Notes: a model not told the origin generated them from the letters alone. A stretch of DNA of 62,163 nucleotides from Marinosulfonomonas sp. (GCA_026984915.1 JALSRG010000040.1:1-62163), one strand, 5' to 3'. Positions 26,429 through 35,940 are shown, counted from the stretch's first letter. A program made the numbers and translations.

Positions 26429-27496
26429 ATGAAGGAAGTTGCGGTCGATATTGTCAATCTGACGAAGTGCTATGGTGATTTCACGGCACTTTCGGATGTT
26501 TCGCTCGACATACGGGACAATGAATTTTTCACGCTGCTTGGACCTTCGGGCTGCGGTAAGACTACCTTGCTGCGTACTGTTGCCGGGTTTGAAAATGTCA
26601 CCGAAGGTGCGATCCTGCTATACGGTGAAGATATTGCCAACCTCCCCCCCAACAAGCGCCCGGTCAACACCGTGTTCCAGCAATATGCGCTGTTCCCCCA
26701 CATGGATGTTATGCAGAATGTCCTGTTCGGGCTACTGCGGCTTGGACAGGATGCTGCCAGTGCACGGGCGAGGGTCGGCGAGGTCCTGGAGATGGTTCAG
26801 CTTGGCGGATTTGCACATCGCTTGCCCGGACAGCTTTCGGGCGGACAGCAGCAAAGGGTGGCGCTGGCCCGCGCGCTTGCGCCGAACCCGAAAGTGCTGT
26901 TGCTGGATGAACCGCTTTCGGCGCTTGATCTCAAGCTGCGTCAGGCGGTGCGGTTGGAATTGCAGCAGTTGCAACGCGACACTGGCATCACGTTCATCTT
27001 CGTAACCCACGATCAGGAAGAAGCGCTGACCATGTCCGACCGGATTGCGGTGATTGCGGAAGGACGTGTGCAGCAGGTCGGTACGGCGCGCGATATTTAT
27101 GAAGCACCGATCAACAAATTCGTGGCCGATTTTATCGGGGAAACGAACCTGATAATGGTCCAAGTTTTGGGGTTGGCGGACGGAAATGCGACCTGCCTGC
27201 TGCCAGGCGGAGGCAAATGCACATGCCCGGCAGCGCAAGGTGCGATTGCCGGCGAGGGACATATATCTGTCCGGCCGGAACGTGTGGGCTTTGCCGAACC
27301 CGACGCGGGGGTGATGTCGGGGCAGGTTGCCAGATTGGTTTATCTTGGCACCGATATGCATGTGGATGTGACGCTGGTTGATGGTGAGACCATCACTGTG
27401 CGGACACAAAATTCCACAGGCAGTTATATTCCGCCTGTCGGCGAAAATGTTGGGTTGACATTCGAGCAAGGCGCCGCACGCCTGTTGGTGGATTGA
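26429..27496 (+). CDS. ABC transporter ATP-binding protein, PotA-like
   Basis: A 355-residue PotA-type ATPase with Walker [11 protein letters not shown], signature [14 protein letters not shown], Walker [20 protein letters not shown], and a C-terminal TOBE domain (~residue 275 on). The start at 26429 has AAGGGAG upstream; a TTG 21 bases earlier was rejected. It is the first gene of the second PotABCD-like operon, and its stop overlaps the first permease start by one base. It energises import of what context suggests is an amine or amino compound. Confidence 0.9.
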   Translation: MKEVAVDIVNLTKCYGDFTALSDVSLDIRDNEFFTLLGPSGCGKTTLLRTVAGFENVTEGAILLYGEDIANLPPNKRPVNTVFQQYALFPHMDVMQNVLFGLLRLGQDAASARARVGEVLEMVQLGGFAHRLPGQLSGGQQQRVALARALAPNPKVLLLDEPLSALDLKLRQAVRLELQQLQRDTGITFIFVTHDQEEALTMSDRIAVIAEGRVQQVGTARDIYEAPINKFVADFIGETNLIMVQVLGLADGNATCLLPGGGKCTCPAAQGAIAGEGHISVRPERVGFAEPDAGVMSGQVARLVYLGTDMHVDVTLVDGETITVRTQNSTGSYIPPVGENVGLTFEQGAARLLVD

Positions 27497-28419
27497 TGGT
27501 AGCCGGTATCGAAAACAACAACAGTTCCAACACCAGCACCTATGCCGGGCTGGGATCGCTCTTGATCTTGCCGACCTGGCTGGTCATAGGGTTCTTTCTG
27601 GTGTTGCCGGTTCTGATGATGCTGGTCTATTCTTTCCTGACGAAAGAGTTTCGCGGTGGTGTGATCTGGGAGTTTTCGCTGGCGGCCTATGATCAGTTCT
27701 TCTTTGACCGTGGCCTGTTCGGGGATGAGCCGCCGAAAATCGAATGGACCTACATCATCATATTCTGGCGCTCGATCTGGTTGGCGGCGGTGGCGACTTT
27801 CCTGTGCCTGCTGGTCGGCTTCCCGACGGCCTGGTTCATCGCCACGCGCAGCGGGCCGAATAAATCTCTCTGGCTGTTCCTGATCACCATTCCCTATTGG
27901 GTGAACCTGCTGATCCGCACGATTTCAATGAAATTCCTGATCCGTGACACCGGGCCATTGAATGAATGGTTGCTCGCGGCCGGGGTGATTCCAGAGCCGA
28001 TCCACATGATCAATACAAATTTTGCGGTGCAACTGGGGCTGTTCTATTCCTATTTGCCATTCATGGTGCTGCCGATCTACGCAGCGGTTGAGCGCTACAA
28101 CTTTGCCTATTCCGAAGCCGCCGCCGACCTTTACGCCGGGCGCTGGGCGACATTGCGCAAGATCATCCTGCCGATCGTGAAGCCGGGTATCATTGCTGGC
28201 TGCATTCTTGTGTTCGTGCCTTCGCTGGGCGCGTTCCTTGCGCCGGATCTTCTGGGCGGTGCAAAAAATTTCATGATCGGATCACTGATCGAAGAGCAGT
28301 TCAAGGGCAATGCAGGCAATTGGCCCTTTGGGGCGGCTGCCGCGATGATCCTGCTGTCAATGGTGTTGATCGTCCTTACATTTTATGCCCGCCAGCAAAT
28401 GAAGCAGGGAAAACGGTAA
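27496..28419 (+). CDS. ABC transporter permease, PotB-like
   Basis: A 307-residue PotB-type permease with an N-terminal span ([20 protein letters not shown]), a long periplasmic loop, five more spans, and an EAA loop ([22 protein letters not shown]). The ATG at 27496 overlaps the ATPase stop by one base (TGATG form). It pairs with the PotC-like permease downstream, again joined by a one-base overlap, so ATPase and permeases are translationally coupled. Confidence 0.88.
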   Translation: MVAGIENNNSSNTSTYAGLGSLLILPTWLVIGFFLVLPVLMMLVYSFLTKEFRGGVIWEFSLAAYDQFFFDRGLFGDEPPKIEWTYIIIFWRSIWLAAVATFLCLLVGFPTAWFIATRSGPNKSLWLFLITIPYWVNLLIRTISMKFLIRDTGPLNEWLLAAGVIPEPIHMINTNFAVQLGLFYSYLPFMVLPIYAAVERYNFAYSEAAADLYAGRWATLRKIILPIVKPGIIAGCILVFVPSLGAFLAPDLLGGAKNFMIGSLIEEQFKGNAGNWPFGAAAAMILLSMVLIVLTFYARQQMKQGKR

Positions 28420-29252
28420 TGGCACGGAACAATGATATGCGCTGGTTCCCCGGGTTCTCGGTGACGACGCTGCTGTGTCTTTTCCTGCTTTATGCGCCGC
28501 TGATCATCGTTGCGGTTTATTCCTTCAATGACAGCAAATCGATCACCAACTGGGGTGGCTTTTCGCTGCGCTGGTATGCGGATGTGTTCTGGGGTGTGGA
28601 AGCCCCCAGGTTCAGGGCCGCTGCGATCAATTCCTTCATCATCGCGATCAGCGCCGCCATCACCTCGACCATCATTGCAACGATGGCTGCCACGGCCATG
28701 CTGCGGGCCGGGCGGTTTCGTGGCAAGACGTTCTCATTTGCGTTGATCAATCTGCCACTCATGGTGCCGGAAATCGTGACGGCGGTTGCCTCGCTGATCT
28801 TTTTCTCCGCCATTGGCTTTACCACGGGTATATTGACCATCCTGATTGCCCATATTGTTTTCTGCATCCCGTTTGCCTATTTGCCGATCGCGGCGCGGAT
28901 GCAAGGCATCGACGACCTTTACGAACAAGCCGCAATGGATCTCTACGCGACCCGTCTCCAGACCTTCCGGTTGATCCTGCTGCCGCTGATGGCACCGGGA
29001 ATCATTTCGGGGTTTCTGCTGGCTTTCATCATTTCTCTGGATGATTTCATCATTACGAATTTCGTCAAGGGTGCTGGTATCGAGACCCTGCCGACGGCAA
29101 TTTTTGGGTCTGTCAAACAAGGGATAAAACCCAACATCATGGCAATTTCCACCCTGCTTCTGGCGGTATCGGTGGTCTTTGTAACCCTATCCTGGCTGGT
29201 CGGACGGATAGGGCAGAAGCAACAACAAACGGCCACCAACGGAGGAGAATGA
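28419..29252 (+). CDS. ABC transporter permease, PotC-like
   Basis: A 277-residue PotC-type permease with six spans. The start [15 protein letters not shown] at 28419 sits in TAATG with the previous stop, so the longer open frame from 28320 was rejected. The EAA loop [20 protein letters not shown] and the C-terminal signature [13 protein letters not shown], seen in polyamine permeases, are present. The binding-protein gene starts two bases after its stop. Confidence 0.88.
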   Translation: MARNNDMRWFPGFSVTTLLCLFLLYAPLIIVAVYSFNDSKSITNWGGFSLRWYADVFWGVEAPRFRAAAINSFIIAISAAITSTIIATMAATAMLRAGRFRGKTFSFALINLPLMVPEIVTAVASLIFFSAIGFTTGILTILIAHIVFCIPFAYLPIAARMQGIDDLYEQAAMDLYATRLQTFRLILLPLMAPGIISGFLLAFIISLDDFIITNFVKGAGIETLPTAIFGSVKQGIKPNIMAISTLLLAVSVVFVTLSWLVGRIGQKQQQTATNGGE

Positions 29253-29253
29253 A

Positions 29254-30288
29254 ATGAAAAGATCAAGGATAATCGGCATGTCCGCGCTGGCACTGATGTT
29301 GGCGGCGGGCGTGGCGCACGCCGAGGGTAAATTGTCGATTTACCATTGGTTCGAATACATGCCGCAAGAACTGCTCGACAAGTTCGCTAAAGAGTACGAC
29401 GTGGAAGTTACCATGGATACCTTTGATTCAAACGAGGCGCTGCTCGCCTCGTTGAAAGCCGGTAAGATGGGCAGCTACGACGTGGCGATTCCCGGCGACT
29501 ACATGGTTGAAATCATGACCGGCGAAGGGATGCTGGATACATTCGAGCCATCGGAACTCAGCAATTTTGGCAACATTGCCCCACAATGGGTGGACGTGCC
29601 TTTTGACCGGGGGCGCAAGCACTCGATCCCCTACCAGTGGGGCTCGACCAGCTTTGCGGTGAACCGCGATGTCTATAAAGGGGATATCAACACCCTCGCG
29701 ATCATCTTCGAGCCGCCAGAGGCGCTGCGTGGCAAGATCAACGTCCTCGACAGCCAGGGCGAAGTGCTGGCACTGGCCTCCATGTATCTGGGCATTCCGC
29801 AATGCACCAGCGACCGCAACCAGTTGCGCGCCCTGAATGATCTGCTGCAGAACGCCAAGCCGCACTGGGCGTCGTTCGGCTCGGACATTGCCAAGGATGT
29901 TTTGGTATCGGGGGATGCCGCCGCCGGCATGATCTGGAATGGTTTTGCTGCCAAGGCGCGCGAGGAGGGCGCCAATATTGAATATGCGTTCCCGAAAGAA
30001 GGCTTCGTTGTCTGGATGGACAATGTTGTGCTGCTCAAGGATGCCCCTAACCGCGACAATGCGCTCAAGTTCATGAACTTCCTGCTCGAGCCGGAAAATG
30101 TGGCCGCCGTGACCAACTATGCGCAGTACACTGCGGGTGTCACCGGGGTAGAGCCATATCTGGAAGCCGCCGTCACCGACGCTCCCGAACTGAACCCGCC
30201 GGCGGACCAGAAGGGTGAGTTCATTCAGGCCTGCCCGCAAGAAGTTCAGACTGTCTATGATAAGATCTGGACAGATCTGAAAAAATAA
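29254..30288 (+). CDS. PotD/PotF-like amine-binding periplasmic protein
   Basis: A 344-residue periplasmic binding protein with a signal peptide (residues 1-23, ending AHA-EG). The mature start GKLSIYHWFEYMPQELLDKF and the block YDVAIPGDYMVEIM match the polyamine-binding PotD/PotF family; the Trp/Asp pattern at NRDVYKG and MIWNGFAAKA is also typical. It delivers substrate to the two permeases. GGAGGAG precedes the ATG. A strong hairpin follows the stop and probably raises the level of this message part over the enzymes downstream. The exact substrate cannot be read. Confidence 0.88.
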   Translation: MKRSRIIGMSALALMLAAGVAHAEGKLSIYHWFEYMPQELLDKFAKEYDVEVTMDTFDSNEALLASLKAGKMGSYDVAIPGDYMVEIMTGEGMLDTFEPSELSNFGNIAPQWVDVPFDRGRKHSIPYQWGSTSFAVNRDVYKGDINTLAIIFEPPEALRGKINVLDSQGEVLALASMYLGIPQCTSDRNQLRALNDLLQNAKPHWASFGSDIAKDVLVSGDAAAGMIWNGFAAKAREEGANIEYAFPKEGFVVWMDNVVLLKDAPNRDNALKFMNFLLEPENVAAVTNYAQYTAGVTGVEPYLEAAVTDAPELNPPADQKGEFIQACPQEVQTVYDKIWTDLKK

Positions 30289-30296
30289 ACCAGCCA

Positions 30297-30333
30297 CCGG
30301 GCGGGGGATACGGGGCTGTTCCTCCCCGCCCGG
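30297..30333 (+). terminator. GC-rich hairpin after the binding-protein gene
   Basis: A perfect ten-base stem CCGGGCGGGG / CCCCGCCCGG with a 17-base loop lies between the binding-protein gene and the aminotransferase. No T run follows, so it is more likely an mRNA-stabilising or partial-attenuation structure inside the operon than a full terminator. Confidence 0.6.
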
Positions 30334-30369
30334 CAGAATGCAGGCGACATGCGCATGAATGGAAAGAAT

Positions 30370-31746
30370 ATGGCACAGCAGAATACAGCATTTACGACCG
30401 ACGAGATCCTGGCTCAGGACGCCCATCTGATCCAGTCATTTGCCAATCTCGATGGTTTGAAACAACAGGGTGCACGCACCGCAATCGTTAAGGCCAACGG
30501 GGCTATAGTGACTGACAGCGAAGGCAACGAACTGATCGACGGGATCGGCGGACTCTGGTGTGTGAATGTCGGCCATGGGCGCAAAGAAATCATCGATGCG
30601 ATCACCAAACAACTGAAGACACTGGACTATTATTCGACCTTCTACAATTTTACCCACCCGGCGGCGGCGGCGTTGGCTGATAAACTGGCAAGCTTGGCGC
30701 CGGGGGGGCTCAATCAGGTTTATTTTGGCAATTCTGGCTCGGTGGCCAATGATTCCGCCATTCGCATGCTGCACCATTACAACAACCGTCTCGGGCGCCC
30801 GAACAAAAAGAAAATCCTGTCGCGCTTCGGGGCGTATCACGGCTCTACCCATCTGGCGATGGCTTTAACGACGCCTGCCTATAGTGATGGCTGGGATACT
30901 GCTGCCGAAGGGCTGGTGCATCATTTGCGTGCGCCCTATGCCTACCGCGAAGCAGGCGAGATGACAGAAGCCGAGTTTCTGGATGCTTTGGCTGATGACA
31001 TGCTGGGGGCGATCCACCATATCGGCGCCGAAAACATCGCCGCCTTCATTGCCGAGCCGATCATGGGGGCCGGTGGCATTCTGGTGGCGCCCGATGGCTA
31101 TCATGCCCGCATGCGCCAGATTACGGCGGATCATGACATAAAATATATTGCCGATGAGGTGGTTACCGCCTTTGGGCGTCTGGGCCATATGTTCGCATCC
31201 CAGGACATGTTTGGCATGGAGCCCGACATGATCACTACTGCCAAGGGCCTTACCTCGGGCTATCAACCGCTTTCGGCGACCATCATTTCCAATGAGATTT
31301 ACGAGGTGATTTCCAAGCCAGGCGCCATGTTCCTGCATGGTATGACCTATTCCGGCCATCCCGCCGCCGCAGCCGCCGGTTTGGCCAATATCGGCATTCT
31401 GGAGCGTGAACAAATCCCGCAAAAGGTGCGTGTCACCGGAAAGGTATTTGAGAATGCCCTGTGCGGCTTGAGCGATCTGGATATCGTCGGCGAAGTGCGG
31501 GGCAGCCATTTCATGATGGGGATCGAGTTTGTCAAAAACAAGGATAGCAAAGAAACCTATGCAGATGAAGTCAATGTCGGCTTGCGGGTCGCCCAGGAGG
31601 CGCAAAAGCGTGGACTGATTGCGCGACCATTAGGCAATATCCTGATTTTGTCGCCGACATTGATCATGGAGGAAACCATGATTGGCCAGATCGAAGGCAT
31701 CCTGCGCGACAGCATCACCGCTGTTACGGCCACATTGCCTGTCTAG
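30370..31746 (+). CDS. Class III (omega-amino) aminotransferase
   Basis: A ~458-residue PLP-dependent aminotransferase of the class III family (SpuC/omega-amino-acid:pyruvate type), which moves a terminal amino group to pyruvate or 2-oxoglutarate. Visible blocks are GLWCVNVGHGRKEI, YFGNSGSVANDSAIRML, FIAEPIMGAGGI, YIADEVVTAFGRLG and the PLP lysine in MITTAKGLTSGYQPLS. Starts at 30349, 30355 and 30370 are all in frame; 30370 gives the usual family length. It follows the amine importer and originally preceded an aldehyde dehydrogenase that is now deleted, the standard order for polyamine or aminoalkane breakdown. Confidence 0.88.
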   Translation: MAQQNTAFTTDEILAQDAHLIQSFANLDGLKQQGARTAIVKANGAIVTDSEGNELIDGIGGLWCVNVGHGRKEIIDAITKQLKTLDYYSTFYNFTHPAAAALADKLASLAPGGLNQVYFGNSGSVANDSAIRMLHHYNNRLGRPNKKKILSRFGAYHGSTHLAMALTTPAYSDGWDTAAEGLVHHLRAPYAYREAGEMTEAEFLDALADDMLGAIHHIGAENIAAFIAEPIMGAGGILVAPDGYHARMRQITADHDIKYIADEVVTAFGRLGHMFASQDMFGMEPDMITTAKGLTSGYQPLSATIISNEIYEVISKPGAMFLHGMTYSGHPAAAAAGLANIGILEREQIPQKVRVTGKVFENALCGLSDLDIVGEVRGSHFMMGIEFVKNKDSKETYADEVNVGLRVAQEAQKRGLIARPLGNILILSPTLIMEETMIGQIEGILRDSITAVTATLPV

Positions 31747-31755
31747 GAGGCCCTC

Positions 31756-32048
31756 ATGACTGATCTGACATTCAGGGATTGGCAAACAAGGGCCGAAAAG
31801 CGGAAGTTCCGCAACCGGTGTTTTATCGACAGGGCGTGTAGCGATTCCCGGCCCAGGGAAAAATTCGAGACCATAAACCCGGCGATAGGCGAGGCTCAGA
31901 CGGAAGTGGCATGCGGTAATGGCGATGATCCTCTTTTGGCGGAATGAAGCAATCTGGTTACGGGCGTGAATTGTCATTGCATTCGTTTGACAAATATACC
32001 GCCCTGAAAGCCACCTGGATCAAATGCGACGCGCGAACCCAACTTTGA
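31756..32048 (+). pseudogene. Aldehyde dehydrogenase with large internal deletion
   Basis: The first ~57 codons of a PuuC-type aldehyde dehydrogenase (FRDWQTRAEKRKFRNRCFID ... FETINPAIGEAQTEVAC) run straight into its last ~35 codons in another frame. Those read GGMKQSGYGRELSLHSFDKY followed by TALKATWIK, and end at 32048. About 400 central codons are missing, including the NAD-binding and catalytic Cys/Glu regions; the junction is near 31925-31935. A 63-residue shadow frame stops at 31947. It begins nine bases after the aminotransferase stop, where a dehydrogenase for the aldehyde product belongs. Confidence 0.88.
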
Positions 32049-32084
32049 TGAAAGCCAAGCATTGACATTCAAGAGGACGCGAAA

Positions 32085-33341
32085 ATGCCGATCGAAGAAG
32101 TAGATACACTTGTTGTTGGCGCGGGCCAAGCCGGCGTTGCCATGAGTGAACATCTGAGCCAGGCGGGCGTGCCCCATCTGGTGCTGGAGCGTGACCGGAT
32201 CGCCGAGCGTTGGCGTACGGGACGTTGGGATAGCTTGGTGGCCAATGGTCCGGCGTGGCATGACCGCTTTCCGGGTCGGGAGTTTTCCGGTGATCCCGAG
32301 GCGTTCGTCGCCAAGGAAGATGTTGCCGACTATTTCGTGGCCTATGCCGATCAGATTAATGCCCCCATCCGCACCGGTATAGATGTGACCGAGGTGCGCC
32401 GCCTTGAAGGGCGCCCCGGATTTCGGGTCGATACCTCGCAAGGCGTGATCAAGGCGCGCAATGTGGTTGCCGCAACCGGCGCATTCCAATGTCCGGTTAT
32501 CCCCCCCATCCTGCCCGAAGACGCCAGCATCACCCAGATACATTCTTTTGAATATCGCAATCCGGAGCAGTTGCCAGATGGTGCAGTGATAGTGGTTGGT
32601 GCCGGTTCATCCGGCGTTCAGATTGCCGATGAACTAATGCATGCGGGCAGGAAGGTCATCCTTTCGGTTGGGCCGCATGATCGCCCGCCGCGCAGTTACC
32701 GCGGCCGTGATTTCGTCTGGTGGTTGGGGGTACTTGGTATGTGGGATGCCGCAGCCCCTGCACCTGGCACCGAACATGTGACCATTGCGGTCAGCGGTGC
32801 GCGCGGCGGTGAGACCATCGACTTTCGTGCGCTTGCCAATGCGGGCATGGCGCTGGTTGGACGCACGGAAAGCTATGCGGATGGTGTGCTGCGTTTTGCC
32901 GGTGATCTTGTCGAAAATATCAACAACGGGGATGCCAGCCATCTGGCGATGCTGGAGGCCGCTGACGTCTATATTGCCCGCAACGGACTTGATTTTCCCG
33001 AGGATCCCGAAGCCCGCAGGAAATTGCCTGACCCGAATTGCATGACCAACCCTGTCCGCGAATTGAATTTGGCCGACGCGGGCGTGAACTCGATCATCTG
33101 GGCCACCGGGTTTTCACAGGATTTCAGCTGGCTGAAAGTGGATGCCTTTGATGATGACGGCAAACCCAAACACCAACGTGGGGTTTCAAGTGAGCCGGGC
33201 ATTTATTTCCTTGGCCTCCCGTGGCAGTCTCGACGGGGGTCGACCTTCATCTGGGGGGTCTGGCATGATGCCAAATATCTGGCGGATCAGATCTCCATTC
33301 AACGGATGTATGCCCAATATCCTGGCCCGAAAGACACCTGA
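32085..33341 (+). CDS. Flavin-containing monooxygenase-like oxidoreductase
   Basis: A 418-residue flavoprotein of the FMO/CzcO type with two dinucleotide motifs: FAD site TLVVGAGQAGVAMSEHL at the N terminus and NADPH site VIVVGAGSSGVQIADEL near residue 170. A late ATGF element (IIWATGFSQDFSW) is also typical. Such enzymes oxygenate amines, sulfides or ketones. It sits inside the amine operon after the deleted dehydrogenase, so an N-oxygenation or oxidative deamination role is plausible but unproven. The FxGxxxHxxxY Baeyer-Villiger/FMO fingerprint is not clear. Confidence 0.8.
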   Translation: MPIEEVDTLVVGAGQAGVAMSEHLSQAGVPHLVLERDRIAERWRTGRWDSLVANGPAWHDRFPGREFSGDPEAFVAKEDVADYFVAYADQINAPIRTGIDVTEVRRLEGRPGFRVDTSQGVIKARNVVAATGAFQCPVIPPILPEDASITQIHSFEYRNPEQLPDGAVIVVGAGSSGVQIADELMHAGRKVILSVGPHDRPPRSYRGRDFVWWLGVLGMWDAAAPAPGTEHVTIAVSGARGGETIDFRALANAGMALVGRTESYADGVLRFAGDLVENINNGDASHLAMLEAADVYIARNGLDFPEDPEARRKLPDPNCMTNPVRELNLADAGVNSIIWATGFSQDFSWLKVDAFDDDGKPKHQRGVSSEPGIYFLGLPWQSRRGSTFIWGVWHDAKYLADQISIQRMYAQYPGPKDT

Positions 33342-33352
33342 CAGGAGCAAAA

Positions 33353-33772
33353 ATGGCCCATACACGCATTCGAAAATTTAACACCAAAGATACTTATCCG
33401 GAACAAAATCTGGACAATGACCTGTGCCAGGCGGTGGTCACGCAGGGGGGCAAAACTGTCTATCTGCGCGGCCAATGCCCGCAAAATCTGGATGATGCAG
33501 TCAATATCGACAGCCATGATCCGGTGGAGCAGACCCACAAGGTGATGCAAAACATCCGGCAGTTGCTCGAAGAGGCGGGTGGACGCATGGAGCATCTGGT
33601 CAAGGTGGTGGTCTATATCACCGATGTGCGCCACCGCGAGGCCGTTTACTGCACCATGGGCGAATATATCAAAGGCGTGTACCCTGTCTCTACCGGGTTG
33701 GTTGTGCAGGCGCTGGCCCGGGCCGACTGGCTGGTGGAAATAGACGCAACCGCTGTTATCCCGGAGGAATGA
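33353..33772 (+). CDS. RidA/YjgF/YER057c family imine deaminase
   Basis: A 139-residue Rid-family protein, expected to form a trimer and hydrolyse reactive enamines or imines made by PLP or flavin enzymes. The C-terminal half has the typical order: VKVVVYITDVRHREAVY, then YPVSTGLVVQALARADWLVE ending in IDATAV. The usual catalytic Arg in the R-x-A-V block appears as HREAVY. It lies 11 bases after the monooxygenase and two bases before DUF1028, in an operon where imines are likely intermediates. Confidence 0.87.
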   Translation: MAHTRIRKFNTKDTYPEQNLDNDLCQAVVTQGGKTVYLRGQCPQNLDDAVNIDSHDPVEQTHKVMQNIRQLLEEAGGRMEHLVKVVVYITDVRHREAVYCTMGEYIKGVYPVSTGLVVQALARADWLVEIDATAVIPEE

Positions 33773-33773
33773 A

Positions 33774-34448
33774 ATGACGTTTTCCCTTGTGGCCCGCTGC
33801 GAAAAGACCGGCATGTTCGGTGTGGCGATCTCCTCGTCATCACCCGCAGTGGCAGCGCGCTGTGCCTATACGCACGCCGGGGTGGGCGCGGTGGCATCAC
33901 AAAACATCACCGACCCTAGATTGGGGCCGCGCATGTTGGAACTGATGGGCGGCGGACTGAGCGCCACCGCCGCAATTGCCGAGATTGCCAAAACCGGGCG
34001 CTTCATGACGTATCGGCAGGTTCTGGCCATTGACGCCACAGGTGAAACAGCTATCCATTCCGGGTCCAATTCGCTGGGCGTCTGGACGCAGGCAGTGGGC
34101 GAGAATGTCTTATCCGCCGGCAATATGCTGGCCAATGACGGGGTGCCACAGGCTATTGTTGAGGGCTTTTCTTCGGCCACCGGCCATATCGGCGATCGCC
34201 TGATTGTCGCGATGCGTGCCGGGTTGGCACAGGGGGGCGAGGCCGGACCGATTCATTCGGCCGGTATGCAGATTTGCGATCAGGTGCCGTGGCCTGTGGT
34301 CGATCTGCGCTGTGACTGGAGTGAGGATTGCCCGATCAAGGCCATTGCCACCGCGTGGGCCGTTTACAAGCCGCAGATGAATGCCTATGTGCAGCGCGCC
34401 CTTGACCCGCGTGAGGCACCCTCTTATGGCGTGCCAGGCGACGAATAG
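33774..34448 (+). CDS. DUF1028 family protein (Ntn-hydrolase-like)
   Basis: A 224-residue DUF1028 protein. The N-terminal stretch TFSLVARCEKTGMFGVAISS and the block GAVASQNITDPRLGPRML are characteristic. The family looks like an Ntn-hydrolase relative, and its genes often sit with amine or amino-acid breakdown genes; its reaction is not established to my knowledge. It is packed between the RidA gene and the ArgE-like gene, with whose GTG start its stop overlaps (TAGTG). Confidence 0.85.
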   Translation: MTFSLVARCEKTGMFGVAISSSSPAVAARCAYTHAGVGAVASQNITDPRLGPRMLELMGGGLSATAAIAEIAKTGRFMTYRQVLAIDATGETAIHSGSNSLGVWTQAVGENVLSAGNMLANDGVPQAIVEGFSSATGHIGDRLIVAMRAGLAQGGEAGPIHSAGMQICDQVPWPVVDLRCDWSEDCPIKAIATAWAVYKPQMNAYVQRALDPREAPSYGVPGDE

Positions 34449-35605
34449 TGGCAATGGAAACTCTGGAAATTCTTGACCGGCTCATTGCCTTCCCAACGAT
34501 CAGCGCTGACAGCAATCTGGCGATCATTGACTATATCCAGGACTTTCTGACTGCCCGCGGATTTGCGGTGCATCGGGTGCCGGACAAGACTGGCCTGAAG
34601 GCAGGTCTGTTTGCGCGTATCGGGCCAGGCGATTGCGCGGGGGTTTTGCTGTCAGGGCATACCGACGTGGTGCCGGTTACCGGTCAGAACTGGACAACGG
34701 ACCCGTTTAGAATGCGTGTGGCCGATGGAAGGGCCTATGGGCGTGGCACGACCGATATGAAGGGCTATTTGGCCTCTATGCTGGTGCTGGCCGACCGGGC
34801 GGCCCGGGTTGAACTGAAGCAGCCGCTAAAGCTTGCTTTTTCCTTTGATGAGGAGATCGGCTGTGTCGGCATTCGGTCAATGATTGACCGGCTTAGCGAA
34901 ACCATTGGCCTGCCCGACATGTGTTTTGTGGGCGAACCGACCATGATGCAGGTTGCTGTTGGGCACAAGGGTAAGGTCGCTTTGCGCGCCAGTTGTCACG
35001 GGATGAGCGGCCATTCGGCCATGGCGCCAAACTTTCTGAATGCGCTGCATTTGGCAACCGACTTTGTGTCCGTGTTACGGGAAATACAGAGCGATTTTGC
35101 CGCAAATGGTGTGCAGGATGCGGACTATGGTGTGCCCTATTCCACTATCCATGTGGCAAGGATATCCGGCGGCAGGGCACTCAATATCGTGCCGGAAATG
35201 GCCGAAGTTGATTTCGAATTTCGCCATCTGGTGGCGGACAACCCAGATGATATTCTTGCCCGGATAACGGCGGCGGCGCAAAAGCTAGGGGCAGCGTATC
35301 AGGCACGGTTTCCGGTTGCCAACATTGACGTGCAAAAACGACTTGCCTATCCTGGGCTGGATACGGATCCTGATAGCGAAGTGGTACTCCAAGCGCAGAA
35401 GCTGGCCCTTGCAACGGGTACCACCAAAGTCGCCTTTGGCACCGAGGCCGGCTATTTTTCTACACAATTGGGCATTCCTACAATTGTCTGCGGGCCCGGG
35501 TCGATGGATGATCAGGGCCACCAGCCCGATGAACATGTTACGCTGTCCCAGTTGGTGGCGTGTGATACGATGTTTGGCCGGTTGTTGCGTGAAATCTTGG
35601 GATAG
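34448..35605 (+). CDS. M20-family deacylase, acetylornithine deacetylase-like
   Basis: A ~385-residue M20 metallopeptidase close to ArgE. Metal and catalytic residues are visible: SGHTDVVP (His, Asp), RGTTDMKG (Asp), DEEIGCVG (catalytic Glu pair), and a late His in DQGHQPDEH. It would cleave an N-acyl group from an amino acid or amine. Because it ends an importer/aminotransferase operon, an N-acylated amine substrate fits better than arginine synthesis. A GTG at 34448 overlaps the previous stop; an ATG at 34454 is equally possible. Confidence 0.85.
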   Translation: MAMETLEILDRLIAFPTISADSNLAIIDYIQDFLTARGFAVHRVPDKTGLKAGLFARIGPGDCAGVLLSGHTDVVPVTGQNWTTDPFRMRVADGRAYGRGTTDMKGYLASMLVLADRAARVELKQPLKLAFSFDEEIGCVGIRSMIDRLSETIGLPDMCFVGEPTMMQVAVGHKGKVALRASCHGMSGHSAMAPNFLNALHLATDFVSVLREIQSDFAANGVQDADYGVPYSTIHVARISGGRALNIVPEMAEVDFEFRHLVADNPDDILARITAAAQKLGAAYQARFPVANIDVQKRLAYPGLDTDPDSEVVLQAQKLALATGTTKVAFGTEAGYFSTQLGIPTIVCGPGSMDDQGHQPDEHVTLSQLVACDTMFGRLLREILG

Positions 35606-35649
35606 GGCTTCAAGCAGCTCAATTCATTTGAACCGTAAAGGGGGGCCTC

Positions 35650-35757
35650 ATGAACGAACCATCCGCCCGAATTCAAAACCAAGGTTGCACTTGAGGCGAC
35701 CCGTGAGGAACTGACGATGGTCGTTGTCAGCGAGGTGGTTGGTACCGAGGCTGAATA
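35650..35757 (+). pseudogene. Possible IS3-type orfA transposase remnant
   Basis: A short frame reads HPPEFKTKVALEATREELT, which resembles the N-terminal part of IS3-family OrfA proteins (HTPEFKAKVALEA... type), then degenerates and stops at 35757. The nearby ATG at 35650 is in another frame. No OrfB or terminal repeats were found. The rest of 35606-35940 shows no gene. It marks the right end of the accessory block next to the tRNA. Confidence 0.45.
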
Positions 35758-35940
35758 ACGCATCCTCAACCAAAGATGCGAGGCTTCTTTGAGTTCAACG
35801 ATACAGTAATGCTTGTCTGTGAAGCCAGATTGATACAGCACTTGGGTAGGGGTACACGGTCAATCTGGCAGAGACTGGAGTGCCTGTTTTATGACAGCAT
35901 TGCATTGTGTGGTTGAGTGCACGGATTCACGTGAGTTTTC

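Noticed and set aside
32085-33341. Trimethylamine monooxygenase (Tmm)
   Set aside because: The two dinucleotide motifs fit FMO-type enzymes broadly, but the FMO fingerprint region and the usual Tmm/Tdm gene context are not visible.
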